Assembly (NCBI GenBank): GCA_028869395.1
Contig: JAGWSE010000471.1
Coordinates: 1-12,854 of the forward strand
Source: Alphaproteobacteria bacterium
GTDB taxonomy: Bacteria; Pseudomonadota; Alphaproteobacteria; Caulobacterales; Caulobacteraceae
Direction of reading: 5' to 3'
Length of the DNA: 12,854 nt
In this document: positions 7,235 through 12,703 of the stretch, piece after piece
How the letters are laid out: every line of letters begins with the position of its first letter
Position numbering within the stretch: the stretch's first letter is position 1
Position numbers and translations under genes: made by a program
Notes under the pieces: generated by a model
Told to the model about the DNA's origin: nothing
What the model saw: only the letters and a program-made list of their open reading frames with translations
Database searches by the model: none

Positions 7235-7879
7235 TCACTCCGTGTCGAAGGCCACGTCCTTGCCGCGATAACCCGCGGCCTCGGACAGGACGTCGTAGCG
7301 GTGGATATAACGCTCTTGCGCGACAGAAGCTGGGAGAGGCTCGATCAGCAGACTGTAGCCAGGCGGGGGCGCGCCGAAGAACTCGACCGACTCGTCATGT
7401 CCGAACCCGGCCAGCTGGATCGCCTCGAAGAAGGCGCAGGCGCGGTCGGCCTGCTTGATCAGCTTCTTGATCGCAGGCGGCGTCTTCGCGGGCAGGCCGA
7501 AGCGCAGGTGGATCGCGGTCTCCAGGCGATCCTCGAACGTGCGGTAGTCGACGCCCAGCGCGGCCTTGAAGGGCGAGATCATGTCGCCGATCACGTACTC
7601 GGGCGCATCGTGGAGCAATGCGGCCAGGCGCCAGCGTGGCTCGATCTCCGGGCGGATGTGGGCGACGATCTCCTCGACCACGATGCAATGCTGGGCGACC
7701 GAGAAGGCGTGTTCCCCCACCGTCTGGCCATTCCAGCGCGCGACGCGCGCCAGGCCGTGGGCGATATCCTCGATCTCGATGTCGAGCGGCGAGGGATCCA
7801 ACAGGTCCAGCCGGCGGCCCGAGAGCATCCTCTGCCAGGCCCGTGGCTCAGATCCGCCGCGACGCAGCCCTTTCCTCAC
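7235..7879 (-). CDS. HD-domain hydrolase (YfbR-like predicted phosphohydrolase)
   Basis: 214 aa from a GTG start. HD-fold metal ligands are visible: His57 (VGEHAFSVAQH), His90-Asp91 (RLAALLHDAPEYVIGDM) and Asp146 (IKQADRA). The helix EIEDIAHGLARVARWNGQT just before His57 is characteristic of HD hydrolases that act on nucleotides, such as 5'-deoxynucleotidase YfbR, but the substrate cannot be read from the sequence. The frame is open back to a TTG at 7930. I prefer GTG 7879 because GGAGGT lies 9 nt upstream and the longer version would run over the promoter region and FNR-like site shared with the stress-protein gene. It is the first gene of the HD-phosphatase-NadQ operon, with 4 nt to the next start. 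Confidence 0.85.
   Translation of the reverse strand: MRKGLRRGGSEPRAWQRMLSGRRLDLLDPSPLDIEIEDIAHGLARVARWNGQTVGEHAFSVAQHCIVVEEIVAHIRPEIEPRWRLAALLHDAPEYVIGDMISPFKAALGVDYRTFEDRLETAIHLRFGLPAKTPPAIKKLIKQADRACAFFEAIQLAGFGHDESVEFFGAPPPGYSLLIEPLPASVAQERYIHRYDVLSEAAGYRGKDVAFDTE
7238..7241 (-). promoter_or_regulatory. Ribosome binding site deciding the TTG start of the phosphatase
   Basis: GGAG on the minus strand lies at the very end of the HD gene, 7 nt before the TTG at 7230. No in-frame ATG exists nearby, so this site supports the unusual start. Confidence 0.65.
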
Positions 7880-7881
7880 GA

Positions 7882-7925
7882 GCGCATTACCTCCAAAGTC
7901 GAGCTCAGGAACTGGCGCATGACCT
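7882..7925. repeat. Imperfect 11-bp direct repeat in the HD/stress-protein divergent promoter region
   Basis: GCGCATTACCT (7882-7892) and GCGCATGACCT (7915-7925) match at 10 of 11 bases. Their starts are 33 bp apart, about three helical turns, so a protein could contact both from one face. The left copy covers part of the HD gene's Shine-Dalgarno. The function is unproven. Confidence 0.35.
7889..7894 (-). promoter_or_regulatory. Strong Shine-Dalgarno GGAGGT for the HD hydrolase
   Basis: GGAGGT reads on the minus strand, 9 nt before GTG 7879. It would lie inside the coding sequence if translation began at TTG 7930, so it favours the shorter protein. An ATG two bases after it opens only a three-codon frame (ATG CGC TCG TGA) that overlaps the GTG. 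Confidence 0.6.
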
Positions 7926-7937
7926 GACAAAGATCAA
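7924..7937 (+). promoter_or_regulatory. Candidate FNR/FixK-type binding site
   Basis: CTGAC-AAAG-ATCAA compares with the FNR-family consensus TTGAT/C-N4-A/GTCAA. The right half is perfect and the left half differs at its first base. The site is centred 55-56 nt before the ATG of the universal stress protein and 51-52 nt before the HD start, so it could act on either gene. Start sites are unknown, so activator versus repressor position cannot be set. Confidence 0.45.
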
Positions 7938-7985
7938 TGCGAGCATAGGGTCTTGGTCGGAAAGGTCACGCGAAGGAAGGGGCTT

Positions 7986-8798
7986 ATGAGCTGGGCGAGG
8001 ATCATGGCGCCGCTGTCGGGCGGGCAGGGCGATCAGGCGGCCGTGGCGGCGGCGAGGCTGCTGGCGGAGCCGTTTGGAGCGGAACTCTCGGCTGTCTACA
8101 CGCCCGCCGACGTGGCCGACGTGATGCCCTGGATGGGCGAAGGGTTCATGGGGGGTGTCCAGACGACGGCCCTGGATTCCCTGAAGGAAGCCGCGCAGGT
8201 GGGCGAGCGAAACGCCCGCGCCGTTCTCGAGGGCTGCTCCTACGCCAAGAAGAATTTCGTGAGCCTCCAGACGCCCGTGTGGGCAGGACTGTCGGGCGAA
8301 AGCCGTCTTTCCGACGTCGTGGTGTTCACCGACGAGCCGGCGCGCGGCCGCGGCCCCCTGGGCGAGGCGTTCCAGCAGGTGCTCGCCGACGAGCAGCGGC
8401 CGGTGGTCATCGCCCGCGAGGGACTGAAGGTTGGCGGAACGGTTGCGGTCGCCTGGGACGGCGGCAAGGAGGCCTCGCGCGCCGCACGCCTGGCGATGCC
8501 GCTCCTGGAGAAGGCGTCGCGCGCGGTCATCCTCGCGGCCCCGAAGGCGAGTTCGCGCGCCTTCGATCCTGCGCGACTGCAGTCGTATTACGGCGCCCGT
8601 GGGGTGAAGACCGAGCTGCAGGTGCTGTCCGAGGCGGGCGATCCTGCGCCGGCCCTCCTGAAGGCGGCGCATGCAGCGGGCGCCGACATCCTCGTGGCCG
8701 GCGCGTTCGGCCATCCGCGTCTGCAGGAGTTCATCTTCGGCGGAACGACGCGGACCCTGTTGAACTCCGACCATCCGTCGTTGTTCTTGTCTCACTAG
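7986..8798 (+). CDS. Universal stress protein (tandem UspA-type)
   Basis: 270 aa, about twice a single Usp domain. The N-terminal half (residues 1-145) starts with the strand RIMAPLSGG and ends RPVVIAREG. It has lost an obvious nucleotide-binding loop, so it looks degenerate. The C-terminal half (150-270) begins with VAVAWDGGKEASRA and carries the ATP-binding pattern GAFGHPRLQEFIFGGTT (239-255), close to G-x2-G-x9-G-S/T, before LLNSDHPSLFLSH. Such proteins aid survival under starvation, oxidative or low-oxygen stress; the exact role is unknown. The start at 7986 is chosen because an AGGAAGGGG ribosome binding site lies just upstream; an ATG-free frame extends to a GTG at 7953, without support. 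A downstream gene follows after 16 nt. The candidate FNR-type site upstream suggests control by oxygen. Confidence 0.9.
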   Translation: MSWARIMAPLSGGQGDQAAVAAARLLAEPFGAELSAVYTPADVADVMPWMGEGFMGGVQTTALDSLKEAAQVGERNARAVLEGCSYAKKNFVSLQTPVWAGLSGESRLSDVVVFTDEPARGRGPLGEAFQQVLADEQRPVVIAREGLKVGGTVAVAWDGGKEASRAARLAMPLLEKASRAVILAAPKASSRAFDPARLQSYYGARGVKTELQVLSEAGDPAPALLKAAHAAGADILVAGAFGHPRLQEFIFGGTTRTLLNSDHPSLFLSH

Positions 8799-8814
8799 CT
8801 CGAGAGGGAAGACC

Positions 8815-9189
8815 ATGGCCTTGTCCCGCATCGTGATGCGGCTCGCCCGCAATCCGGGTACGGAATTCTCGGGGGGCGACGACCACCGCGGCTATGCGCT
8901 GACGGCGCCGCTCACGGGCGAGGGCCACCTCGATGAGGAGGCCTATTCCAAGACCCGGGATCAGTGCGTGGTGCGCCGGTTTGCGCCAGACGAGGATCCG
9001 ACCGACGGCCGCTTGGCCCGGCGCGGCCAGCGCTGGTTCTTCGACTACGACGACACCCAGACCACCGACGACGAGCCGGTCTATCGCCTGGGCGAACACC
9101 GGTTCGCGGTCGGGGAGTACGTGACCGTCACTGACGAGGACGGCCGTCCGCTGACGTACAAGGTGGTTGAGGTCCAGCCCGCCGGCTGA
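8815..9189 (+). CDS. Conserved-looking hypothetical protein cotranscribed with the universal stress protein
   Basis: 124 aa, soluble, with no signal peptide or membrane segment. I cannot assign a named family. The N-terminus (MALSRIVMRLARNPGTEF) is basic and amphipathic. The remainder is acidic, with a GGDDHRGYALTAPLT segment, a single Cys51, an aromatic-acidic core (WFFDYDDTQTTDDEPVY, 74-90) and a beta-rich end (HRFAVGEYVTVTDEDG, PLTYKVVEV) that resembles a small barrel. A good ribosome binding site (GAGGGAAG) precedes the ATG, and the gap to the stress-protein gene is 16 nt, so a shared transcript is likely. No metal-binding or catalytic motif is evident. A stress or low-oxygen role is inferred from context only. 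Confidence 0.8.
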   Translation: MALSRIVMRLARNPGTEFSGGDDHRGYALTAPLTGEGHLDEEAYSKTRDQCVVRRFAPDEDPTDGRLARRGQRWFFDYDDTQTTDDEPVYRLGEHRFAVGEYVTVTDEDGRPLTYKVVEVQPAG

Positions 9190-9205
9190 ACCCCGGGCCG
9201 GGGTG

Positions 9206-9227
9206 TCGCCGGCGGCGCGCCCGGCGA
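9206..9227. terminator. Possible bidirectional hairpin between convergent genes
   Basis: A 7-bp perfect stem (TCGCCGG 9206-9212 / CCGGCGA 9221-9227) with an 8-nt loop fills the gap between the stops of the 124-aa gene and the lipoprotein gene. No T-run follows on either strand, so intrinsic termination is uncertain. Confidence 0.35.
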
Positions 9228-10034
9228 TCAGGCGCCGCCGTTACGGCGAACGAGGCGCTGAATGTCCTCGTAGAGCCCGCCGTCCTCGTGGACGTCCTCG
9301 CGCGACTTGATGATCGCGACGCTCAGAGGACCGGTCTTCGGGCCCGAGGCCTCGTAGCCTACCACGCGGTAGCCGCCGGGCAGGTCTTCGCGATGGGCGA
9401 TGAAGGTGGCGCGGATGCCGTCCTTCTCCCGGGCGAAGGGATGGCCCCGCAGCCGCACGGTGCGCATCATCCTGACGGTCGCGTTGGTGTCGTTGGCGTC
9501 GATATGGATGCCGGCCACGTCCACGCGGGCGCCGTTGTCGTTGGCGTCGATGTGCAGGCCGGGAAGGTTCACGTGGGCGTTGTCGTCGTCATCCACCCGA
9601 ACGCCGCGCCGATCATTGTCGCCGGAACTCCATGCGCCGGATCCGCTCCCGCGATGGGCGTCCGCGGATGCCTGGCGGGCCGCCTTTGCGGCGTCCGACG
9701 AGGTCCCGGCCGACGGGCCCGGCGCAGCCGCTGCCGGCATTGCGGGGGCGGAGGCGGGCTGGACCTGGCCGCCAGCCGGGCCGGTGAGGGACGCCTCGAT
9801 AGCCCCCAGGGTGGCGGAGGCGCTGCCGGTCACCGGCGTGAGCTGCAGGTTCACGTCCACATCGCCCGCCCGGTAGAGGCACGACTTGCCGTCTGCGGCG
9901 ATGCTGACGCGGCTCAGCCGGCCTTCGTGATCGGGGCAATCCAGTTTCGTTCGGGCGGCGTAGTCGACGCGCGGCCCGCAGGCGGTGACGCCGAGCGCCA
10001 GGGCCGAAACCGCGGCCAGGGTGGTGAGACGCAT
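9228..10034 (-). CDS. Predicted lipoprotein with a 16-residue tandem repeat
   Basis: A 268-aa protein I do not recognise. Residues 1-19 form a lipoprotein signal with lipobox V16-T-A-C19, so Cys19 should be lipidated. Residues 20-85 form a small domain with Cys33 and Cys52 (possible disulphide). Residues 85-135 are a low-complexity Pro/Ala/Ser linker, and 140-153 are an acidic patch (GDNDRRGVRVDDDD). Two 16-residue units follow, GLHIDANDNGARVDVA (159-174) and GIHIDANDTNATVRMM (175-190), as in beta-strand repeats, then a mixed C-terminal domain (191-268) ending in basic residues. The ATG is preceded by GGAG at 9-nt spacing, but that site lies within a terminator-like hairpin after the MoxR gene. 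No enzyme motif is visible. An envelope location is well supported; the function is unknown. Confidence 0.8.
   Translation of the reverse strand: MRLTTLAAVSALALGVTACGPRVDYAARTKLDCPDHEGRLSRVSIAADGKSCLYRAGDVDVNLQLTPVTGSASATLGAIEASLTGPAGGQVQPASAPAMPAAAAPGPSAGTSSDAAKAARQASADAHRGSGSGAWSSGDNDRRGVRVDDDDNAHVNLPGLHIDANDNGARVDVAGIHIDANDTNATVRMMRTVRLRGHPFAREKDGIRATFIAHREDLPGGYRVVGYEASGPKTGPLSVAIIKSREDVHEDGGLYEDIQRLVRRNGGA
9488..9551 (-). repeat. Direct repeat encoding the tandem HIDAND motif
   Basis: An identical 16-base word, TGTCGTTGGCGTCGAT on the plus strand, occurs at 9488-9503 and 9536-9551. The 48-bp period corresponds to the 16-residue protein repeat. It reflects an intragenic duplication in the lipoprotein gene. 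Confidence 0.85.
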
Positions 10035-10035
10035 A

Positions 10036-10079
10036 GAAAAGGGCTCCGTCCGTTCCCCAGGAGGGTGGCCGGAGCCCTT
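10036..10079 (-). terminator. Terminator-like hairpin after the MoxR gene, overlapping the lipoprotein leader
   Basis: A perfect 10-bp inverted repeat (AAGGGCTCCG 10039-10048 / CGGAGCCCTT 10070-10079) with a 21-nt loop is followed, reading on the minus strand, by T-rich TTTTCT. It lies 33 nt after the MoxR stop and 4 nt before the ATG of the lipoprotein gene, whose Shine-Dalgarno GGAG is inside the 3' arm. It may be a terminator, an attenuator or a translation-blocking leader structure. Confidence 0.55.
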
Positions 10080-10111
10080 CGGAAAATCGAGTGAATTCGA
10101 TGTAACCGCTG

Positions 10112-10981
10112 TTACTGGCCCGGGCGCGAGCCCGCTCCTTCACGCCGGGCGAGGAACGCCAGGCGCTCGAACAGGTGGACGTCCTGCTCGTTCTTGAGGA
10201 GTGCGCCGTGGAGCGGCGGGATCAGCTTGGTCGGATCCTTCTCCTTCAGCGCCTCGGCGTCGATGTCTTCGACCATGAGCAGCTTCAGCCAGTCGAGGAG
10301 CTCGGAGGTGGAGGGCTTCTTCTTGAGGCCGGGGACCTTGCGCATGTCGTAGAAGATGCGGATCGCCTCACCGACCAGCTTCTGCTTGATGCCCGGATAG
10401 TGGACCTCGACGATCTGGTTCATCGTGTCGGTGTCGGGGAAGCGGATGTAGTGGAAGAAGCAGCGGCGCAGGAACGCGTCCGGCAGCTCCTTCTCGTTAT
10501 TCGAGGTGATGACCACGATCGGTCGGACCTTGGCCTTGATCGTCTCGTTGGTCTCGTAGACGTAGAACTCCATCCGATCGAGCTCCTGCAGGAGGTCGTT
10601 CGGGAATTCGATGTCGGCCTTGTCGATCTCGTCGATCAGCAGGACCGGGCGCGCCGGGCTCTCGAAGGCCTCCCAGAGCTTGCCCTTCTTGATGTAGTTG
10701 CGGACATACTTCACCCGCTCGTCGCCCAGCTGGCTGTCGCGCAGGCGGGTCACGGCGTCGTATTCGTAGAGGCCCTGGATGGCCTTGGTCGTCGACTTGA
10801 TGTGCCAGGTGATGAGGGGCGCGTTCAGCGCCTTGGCGATCTCGTAGGCCAGCACCGTCTTGCCGGTGCCGGGCTCGCCCTTGATCAGCAGCGGACGCTC
10901 AAGCGCGATCGCCGCGTTGACGGCGACCTTCAGATCCTCTGTGGCGACGTATTCGTCCGTGCCTTCAAAACGCTGGCTCAT
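10112..10981 (-). CDS. MoxR-type AAA+ ATPase
   Basis: 289 aa. It shows Walker A GEPGTGKT (35-42), Walker B LLIDEIDKAD (114-123), a sensor-1 region ITSNNEKELPDAF (159-171) with Asn161/162 and the adjacent LRRC arginines (172-173), then a helical lid domain with PSTSELLDWLKLL. The order and motifs fit the AAA_5/MoxR group, cytosolic chaperone-like ATPases that usually work with a von Willebrand A (CoxE-like) partner to insert metals or mature complexes. The ATG has GGGAG at 5-nt spacing. The gene next to it on either side is not a VWA protein: upstream is an acidic protein and downstream a lipoprotein. The partner is therefore elsewhere or of another kind. The family assignment is firm; the client is unknown. 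Confidence 0.93.
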   Translation of the reverse strand: MSQRFEGTDEYVATEDLKVAVNAAIALERPLLIKGEPGTGKTVLAYEIAKALNAPLITWHIKSTTKAIQGLYEYDAVTRLRDSQLGDERVKYVRNYIKKGKLWEAFESPARPVLLIDEIDKADIEFPNDLLQELDRMEFYVYETNETIKAKVRPIVVITSNNEKELPDAFLRRCFFHYIRFPDTDTMNQIVEVHYPGIKQKLVGEAIRIFYDMRKVPGLKKKPSTSELLDWLKLLMVEDIDAEALKEKDPTKLIPPLHGALLKNEQDVHLFERLAFLARREGAGSRPGQ

Positions 10982-11035
10982 TGCGGCTCCCGGCGGGCAG
11001 GGGCCCGCATTCGAACAAGTGTTTCACTCGGAGCC

Positions 11036-11073
11036 AGACTAAAGACCGGCGCTAGACATTCAAGCGCCTTGAA
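11036..11073 (-). promoter_or_regulatory. Candidate moxR promoter with an overlapping palindrome
   Basis: On the minus strand TTGAAT (11063-11058) and TAGTCT (11041-11036) are separated by 16 bases, a modest sigma-70-like pair 54 nt before the moxR ATG. The palindrome TTCAAG-CGC-CTTGAA (11059-11073) covers the putative -35, as a repressor operator might. Confidence 0.3.
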
Positions 11074-11099
11074 CGCAGCCGTCGAAATGAGGGACGCGC

Positions 11100-11648
11100 C
11101 TAACGCTTTTCGGGCTTGGCGCGGACGCCGCCGGGGCTGTCCTCGGAGTAACCGAGGCGCTTGAGGTCCTCGTCGCCGACGTTGCGGGACTGGAAGTTGG
11201 TGAAGTCATCCTCGCCGCCAGAGACATTGTCGGCGTCCTCGACGTCCTCGGCCAGGCCCTCGATCTCGCTGCGAACGTCGAGTCGGTCCTCGTTGAAGGA
11301 ATCCTCGGGCCCGAGGCCGTCGAGGTCGTCCTCGTGCTCTTCGGTCGAGGCGTGATAGTCGAGTTCGTCGTCCTCTTCGAAGTCGCTGTCCGTGATGGCG
11401 TCGGGGTCGAACTCGTCGGCGTCGAGAGCGAGGGCTTCGTCGTCGTCGGCGTCGCCTTCCGCCCGCGTGACGTCCTCGACGTCAGGTAACTCCTCGAAGG
11501 TGCGCATGTCCTCCCCCGGCGTCACGGGAGAGTCGCCACCCAGGGAAACGTCTCCTTCTCCGCCCACGACATTGCTTTCGTCGAAGGTCTCGGCCTGGTC
11601 CTGCGGGTCGAAGTCGCCGCCGTCGGCGTCGTAGCTGGTGCCGGGCAT
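11100..11648 (-). CDS. Extremely acidic hypothetical protein
   Basis: 182 aa with 38 Asp and 26 Glu (35 percent acidic) against about 11 Lys/Arg, giving a net charge near -50. There is no signal peptide, membrane segment or recognisable domain, and Cys is absent. The composition predicts a mostly disordered chain, densest at residues 50-115 (for example DADEFDPDAITDSDFEEDDE). The C-terminal third is less acidic and more patterned: DFTNFQSRNVGDEDLKRLGY, then a basic tail ending AKPEKR, which may be the conserved binding end. The start ATG has a good GGGAG ribosome binding site. It is upstream of and codirectional with moxR (118-nt gap) and divergent from flbT. It could mimic nucleic acid or act as a chaperone-type buffer; that is speculation. 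The opposite strand in this region has no gene-like features. Confidence 0.75.
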   Translation of the reverse strand: MPGTSYDADGGDFDPQDQAETFDESNVVGGEGDVSLGGDSPVTPGEDMRTFEELPDVEDVTRAEGDADDDEALALDADEFDPDAITDSDFEEDDELDYHASTEEHEDDLDGLGPEDSFNEDRLDVRSEIEGLAEDVEDADNVSGGEDDFTNFQSRNVGDEDLKRLGYSEDSPGGVRAKPEKR

Positions 11649-11891
11649 GTCTCTGTCTCCCTTCGCGCCGCGCCGGAGGGTGGCGTCGGCCTTCCCTCTT
11701 GCCGCGCCTGTCGTCGTGGCGCGCTGCTCCAGATCAAACCCTCAGGCCTGGGGCGCGTTCCGGCCGCGCAAGGCCGCGTTAACAGGTCTCAGGCTATGCC
11801 GGATGGGCGTCGAGGCCGACGAGAGCGACAATGGGGCCTGACGCGAATCGAGGGGGAGCGGTTCGCAAGTCGTGAGAGATCGGGAGCTGAC
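11649..11891. other. Divergent intergenic region between the acidic protein and flbT
   Basis: This 243-base gap should hold the flbT promoter. Visible elements are a ribosome binding site CGGGAG just before GTG 11892 and an isolated TTAAC half-site near 11778. A GG/GC pair around 11689-11703 resembles sigma-54 elements, but its spacing is one base too long. No convincing promoter could be assigned. Confidence 0.4.
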
Positions 11892-12317
11892 GTGCCGCTC
11901 AAACTGTCGCTGAAGCCTGGAGAGAAATTCGTCCTCAACGGCGCTGTCGTCCAGAACGGCGATCGCCGTGGCGTCCTCGTCCTGCAGAACAAGGCCTCCG
12001 TTCTGCGGGAAAAGGACATCATGCAGGCCGAACAGGCCAACACGCCTGCCCGCCGCATCTATTTCCCGGTCATGATGATGTACCTGGACGAGGCGGGCGC
12101 CCAGAATTACTACCACGAGTTCGCGCAGCGCCTCACGGAGTTCATGGGCGCGATCAGCAACCCCAAGGTGCTGGTCGACTGCGTCGAGATCTCGAAGCTG
12201 TGCATGTCCGGCGAATACTACAAGGCGCTGATGCTCTGCCGGAAGCTCATCGAGTACGAAGACGAGAGGTTGGGGAATGTCGGTTCAGGCGTACCAGAAA
12301 GCGGCCGCGCGGGCTGA
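11892..12317 (+). CDS. flbT: Flagellin post-transcriptional repressor FlbT
   Basis: 141 aa from GTG, reading PLKLSLKPGEKFVLNGAVVQ onward, the classic FlbT N-terminus, with VLREKDIM, YFPVMMMYLD and a C-terminal YYKALMLCRKLIEYEDERLG. In Caulobacter crescentus FlbT binds the 5' leader of flagellin mRNA and shuts off its translation when hook assembly is incomplete, opposed by FlaF; this role is carried over by homology. The GTG at 11892 is chosen because it gives the family start and is preceded by CGGGAG at 5-6 nt; the frame runs further upstream without support. The length equals the family norm. Its last 41 nt overlap flaF in another frame, so the two are likely coupled. Confidence 0.95.
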   Translation: MPLKLSLKPGEKFVLNGAVVQNGDRRGVLVLQNKASVLREKDIMQAEQANTPARRIYFPVMMMYLDEAGAQNYYHEFAQRLTEFMGAISNPKVLVDCVEISKLCMSGEYYKALMLCRKLIEYEDERLGNVGSGVPESGRAG

Positions 12318-12651
12318 GACGCCCCGCGACCTCGAGTACCGGTTGTTCGGCCAGGTCACCCGGGCCCTTATCAGCGCCTCGGAAGCCGGTGCGGGCGACG
12401 TGTCGGAGCGAATGGACGCGCTCGACTGGAACCGGCGGCTGTGGTCGGTGCTGGCCAACGATTGCGCCAGCGAGGGCAACCAGCTTCCGAAACAACTCCG
12501 CGCCAACATCATCTCGCTGAGCCTGTGGGTGAACCGGCATACCAGCGCCATCATGCGAAACGAGGCCGAGTTCGGGCCGCTCATCGACGTGAACAAGATG
12601 ATGATGCAGGGGCTGGGTCCCCGCGCCGAGGCCCCGCCCGCCGCGGCCTGA
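12277..12651 (+). CDS. flaF: Flagellar biosynthesis regulator FlaF
   Basis: 124 aa matching the FlaF family: the start MSVQAYQKAAARAETPRDLEYRLFGQVTRAL, then LDWNRRLWSVLANDCASEGNQLPKQLRANIISLSLWVNRHT. The protein is all-helical and cytosolic, needed for flagellin synthesis and acting against FlbT in Caulobacter (known for the family). The C-terminal Pro/Ala tail is variable. The ATG lies 41 nt inside flbT and is preceded by GAGGTTGGGG. FlbT and FlaF are normally adjacent, and flagellin genes often lie nearby, which fits the incomplete region at the right edge. A strong terminator follows 28 nt after the stop. Confidence 0.95.
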   Translation: MSVQAYQKAAARAETPRDLEYRLFGQVTRALISASEAGAGDVSERMDALDWNRRLWSVLANDCASEGNQLPKQLRANIISLSLWVNRHTSAIMRNEAEFGPLIDVNKMMMQGLGPRAEAPPAAA

Positions 12652-12679
12652 ACCCCCTTCAGGGCAGTGCTCCTCGTTT

Positions 12680-12703
12680 CGCCGGCCGCTGGGCCGGCGT
12701 TTT
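12680..12703 (+). terminator. Rho-independent terminator of the flbT-flaF operon
   Basis: An 8-bp perfect stem (CGCCGGCC 12680-12687 / GGCCGGCG 12692-12699) with a GCTG tetraloop is followed by TTTT. Confidence 0.9.

Noticed and set aside
7880..7930. TTG 7930 as start of the HD hydrolase
   Set aside because: It would place the GGAGGT site inside the gene and overlap the divergent promoter elements. GTG 7879 has better support, though the longer form is not excluded.
11689..11703. Sigma-54-like GG...GC element upstream of flbT
   Set aside because: The spacing is 11 rather than 10 bases and the flanking consensus (TGGCAC) is poor.
11796..11891. Extended FlbT with 32 extra N-terminal residues
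   Set aside because: The extra part is Arg-rich and unlike FlbT, and GTG 11892 has a proper ribosome binding site.
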